Source: a bacterium (GTDB lineage: Bacteria; Planctomycetota; JACOTG01; JAUIME01). Taken from it: a DNA stretch of 7,617 nt. Each line of letters starts with the position of its first letter. The first letter of the stretch is position 1. Of this stretch, positions 5,830 to 7,617 are shown one piece after another. The stretch lies in the NCBI GenBank assembly GCA_030433195.1, contig JAUIME010000229.1:1-7617 (forward strand), given 5' to 3'. The notes beneath the pieces were generated by a model. That model saw only the letters and a program-made list of their open reading frames with translations, searched no databases and was not told the DNA's origin. Made by a program: the position numbers and the translations under genes.

Positions 5830-7295
5830 GCCGCTCCGCCTTCCGTTCGTTCGGCCAACGCCGCCGCGCTCGCGAGCGGCGCCGACTGGTAGGCGCGCGC
5901 ACGGAACAGGAACTCGACGAGATTCCCCTCGTGCGGCTGCAACCAGTTGAGCTGCGTGGTCGGTACCGACCCGACGTTGAGGCGATCGACGTGCGGCGCA
6001 TCCAGCAACTGCCGCTGCAAGTCGTCGTTCGCGGTCAGCGCGGTCGCGACGAGCGTCGGCCCGATGCGGCGGATCATCTCACGCTCGGGGCACTCGACCA
6101 CCGACACGTACGGGAACATGTATTCCTTGTTCGCGAGCGGCACGTCGGGCGATTCACAGTGAACGACCGTCGGCCGCAGATAGCCGCAGCGCTCTTCCTC
6201 GACGAGACGCGCCCCGTCGCGGCGGCTCGCGGTCACGTCCTCGGCGCCCGGCACCTCGAGTCCCGCTTCGATATCGGCGTCGATCGCAGCGGCTTGGCCT
6301 TCGACGGTGAACGCCGCGAGCTTCGCGGCGGGATCGTCGGGCGGCAGCGGCGCGATCGGCGCGAGTCGCTCGGCGAGCGCCTCGGCGATCTCGCGCGTAT
6401 GACGCGACGCCCAGATTCCGGATGCGTTGATGCACCCGCGCCCGCCGTTCACGGCGATGCTCGTCTCCATGAGATCGAGGTACGATTCCCAATCGTCCAC
6501 GACGTCGTCGCCGATGAGGATCTTGCTGAACCCCGGCCCGTGCACGCGAACGTTCGGGTTCCCGACGTACTGCTCGACGGTCTTCGTGCTGCCGAAGAGC
6601 AACGTACGGGGACAGTGGTTCAACACGGCCGGGCCCGCATCGCCGCGCCCCGGATAGATCGAGATCGCTTCGCGCGGAATGCCGGCTTCGACGAACGCCT
6701 GCGTCATGCGCCACGGCGTCCACGGCTCCTGCGAACCGGGCTTGAGCACGAGGCCGACCTGGAGCGCCAGCACCGGCAACCAAAGCCCGTGCACACCCGG
6801 CGAATTCGACGGCAGAACGATCCCGAGCGCGGGCGTCGTCGCCTGATGGCTCACGGGAACGCCGCCCTCCTCGCCGAAGCCGCGCGTCAGGATGTCGAAG
6901 TCGAGTCCGCGCAGCAGCGCGTTCAAGATCGCGTCGAGGTTCGAGAGGACGCCCGCGAGCTTCTCGACGTTGAATCGGCACAGCGCCTCGGGCATGCCCG
7001 TCGTCGCCGACAAACAGCGCACGAAGTCTTCCGGCGATTGCGTGTCGTCGCCGATCGGCAGCGTTCCCTTCGCGAACAGCTCGGCCGCCTTTTTCGAACG
7101 GTCGAGCAGCTCGCGCACGGGGATCTCGCGCAGCACCTCGCGCGCCCGCGCGATCTTGCGCAGGTCACGCTGGATCAGGCCCGCGTTCGCTTGGCTCACC
7201 TCCGCTACGGGCTCGCCCGTGAGGAAGTGGTGCAGCGTGTCGACTTCGAGGCTCTTGTAGGGCTCGCCCCGTCGCAGAATCGGAAGGTGGATCAT
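5826..7295 (-). CDS. LuxC-like acyl-CoA/acyl-enzyme reductase (aldehyde dehydrogenase superfamily)
   Basis: The 489-residue product resembles LuxC-type acyl reductases, which convert an activated acyl thioester to an aldehyde with NADPH. Visible landmarks are Leu-Pro-Ser-Asn-Ser-Pro-Gly-Val-His (161-169), Leu-Lys-Pro-Gly at about Lys185, the cofactor-loop Gly-Ser-Thr-Lys-Thr-Val (235-240), the candidate nucleophile Cys288 in Gly-Gly-Arg-Gly-Cys-Ile-Asn-Ala-Ser-Gly, and Asn-Lys-Glu-Tyr-Met-Phe-Pro-Tyr (389-396), equivalent to the Glu-x-Phe-Gly-Pro region of aldehyde dehydrogenases. The general-base glutamate of oxidising aldehyde dehydrogenases (Glu-Leu-Gly-Gly) is replaced by a Gly-Pro-Gly-Phe segment (253-256), which fits a reductase. 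I chose the ATG at 7295, which has AGGAG nine bases upstream; the in-frame ATG at 7370 would add a basic, low-complexity leader across a hairpin. It follows a LuxE-like ligase gene by 93 bases and overlaps the alcohol dehydrogenase by four. Confidence 0.87.
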   Translation of the reverse strand: MIHLPILRRGEPYKSLEVDTLHHFLTGEPVAEVSQANAGLIQRDLRKIARAREVLREIPVRELLDRSKKAAELFAKGTLPIGDDTQSPEDFVRCLSATTGMPEALCRFNVEKLAGVLSNLDAILNALLRGLDFDILTRGFGEEGGVPVSHQATTPALGIVLPSNSPGVHGLWLPVLALQVGLVLKPGSQEPWTPWRMTQAFVEAGIPREAISIYPGRGDAGPAVLNHCPRTLLFGSTKTVEQYVGNPNVRVHGPGFSKILIGDDVVDDWESYLDLMETSIAVNGGRGCINASGIWASRHTREIAEALAERLAPIAPLPPDDPAAKLAAFTVEGQAAAIDADIEAGLEVPGAEDVTASRRDGARLVEEERCGYLRPTVVHCESPDVPLANKEYMFPYVSVVECPEREMIRRIGPTLVATALTANDDLQRQLLDAPHVDRLNVGSVPTTQLNWLQPHEGNLVEFLFRARAYQSAPLASAAALAERTEGGAA

Positions 7296-7304
7296 GAATC
7301 GTCG

Positions 7305-7328
7305 CTCCTGGCGGCCGGCTCGGCCGCC
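7305..7328 (-). promoter_or_regulatory. Shine-Dalgarno site of the reductase gene with an adjoining hairpin
   Basis: AGGAG on the minus strand (7309-7305) lies nine bases before the ATG at 7295 and decides that start. Immediately upstream, GGCGGCC (7310-7316) and GGCCGCC (7322-7328) form a perfect seven-base-pair GC stem with a five-base loop. The stem ends exactly where the ribosome binding site begins, so it could affect ribosome access or mRNA processing between the ligase and reductase genes. No T-run follows, so it is not an obvious terminator. Confidence 0.45.
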
Positions 7329-7388
7329 GCTGGATTTTCCTCGGGAACGGCCGCCTCGCGAGACGCCCACGCCCTCGTCCGGCGCCGG

Positions 7389-7617
7389 CTAGTACACGCC
7401 GACGGTCGTCGAGCCCTTCTTCGTTTCGAACGGCCGCACCCCGCTCACACCGGGCCACGGGAACTCCTCGCACGGGGGCTCGGCCTCGGCGCGATCGCGC
7501 TCGAGGAATCGCGGCAGGAAGAACTCACGCGTCAACGTGGTGAGCAAGACGCGCCCCGTCTCGCCGGCCCCCAGGATTTTCGAAGGATCGTCGGGATCGA
7601 CGACGTGCAGCACGGCG
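7389..7617 (-). CDS. C-terminal fragment of a LuxE/PaaK-like adenylate-forming ligase
   Basis: The frame is open from the right edge to TAG at 7391-7389, giving the last 75 residues; the start lies outside. The fragment reads Leu-His-Val-Val-Asp-Pro, then Gly-Glu-Thr-Gly-Arg-Val-Leu-Leu-Thr-Thr-Leu-Thr, then Pro-Arg-Phe-Leu-Glu-Arg-Asp. This is the order seen where the C-terminal part of phenylacetate-CoA ligases and LuxE acyl-protein synthetases begins (positions 4-9, 18-29 and 35-41 of the fragment). It then ends after Pro-Gly-Val and Val-Arg-Pro-Phe. The enzyme would activate a carboxylic acid with ATP and pass it to a thiol. Its place just before a LuxC-like reductase supports the LuxE reading, as LuxE hands acyl groups to LuxC. 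The acyl-accepting cysteine that LuxE has close to its C-terminus is not seen in the last 25 residues; the only visible Cys is Cys49. The assignment is tentative because the core is missing. Confidence 0.6.
   Translation of the reverse strand, partial: AVLHVVDPDDPSKILGAGETGRVLLTTLTREFFLPRFLERDRAEAEPPCEEFPWPGVSGVRPFETKKGSTTVGVY

Noticed and set aside
4669..5892. 407-codon open frame on the plus strand
   Set aside because: It lies antisense to the well-supported iron alcohol dehydrogenase, is Arg-rich with no recognisable motif, and is typical of long mirror frames in high-GC DNA. The same applies to plus-strand frames at 2125-2955 and 3797-4630.
4835..6001. 388-codon minus-strand frame overlapping two genes in another phase
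   Set aside because: Its Arg-rich translation shows no domain, and it overlaps two genes with complete catalytic motifs. It is a shadow frame.
7296..7370. Upstream in-frame ATG for the reductase at 7370
   Set aside because: It would add 25 basic, low-complexity residues across the intergenic hairpin and lacks the strong AGGAG seen before the ATG at 7295.
5826..7617. Bioluminescence (lux) operon
   Set aside because: LuxC- and LuxE-like genes alone do not make one. No luciferase subunits or LuxD thioesterase are visible, and the neighbours are an alcohol dehydrogenase, a radical SAM protein and a flavoprotein.

Overview
This window is high-GC bacterial DNA with tightly packed genes and very long spurious antisense frames, as expected at this GC content. 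The base composition and gene types would fit an environmental lineage such as Myxococcota or Planctomycetota, but nothing here fixes the taxonomy. No RNA gene, CRISPR array, insertion sequence or origin was seen.

Left part (1-957). A minus-strand gene for a membrane-anchored or secreted protein runs off the left edge (1-248). It has a strong ribosome binding site and no recognisable family. A 237-base intergenic stretch separates it from a plus-strand toxin-antitoxin remnant. That remnant is an intact Phd/YefM-type antitoxin (486-782) with a plausible sigma-70-like promoter and an inverted repeat upstream, followed by a truncated ParE/RelE-like toxin (from 779) that stops after 46 codons.

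Middle (957-1942). Two minus-strand genes overlap. The upstream one encodes a five-helix membrane protein resembling half of a drug/metabolite transporter (1361-1942). The downstream one is a DUF1499 protein (957-1364) whose only well-placed start is a CTG overlapping the preceding stop codon.

Right part (2023-7617). This is a minus-strand, operon-like run of five genes. In transcription order it contains: the C-terminal end of a LuxE/PaaK-like adenylating ligase (enters from the right edge); a LuxC-like acyl-CoA/acyl-enzyme reductase of the aldehyde dehydrogenase fold; an iron-dependent alcohol dehydrogenase; a HemN-like radical SAM protein; and a flavoprotein with all the signature motifs of FAD-dependent halogenases. 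The last four are coupled by ATGA overlaps or a 1-base gap. Together they read as activation of a carboxylic acid, reduction to an aldehyde and then an alcohol, plus a radical and a flavin tailoring step. The product is not deducible from this window. This is the most promising candidate here for an undescribed biosynthetic system.
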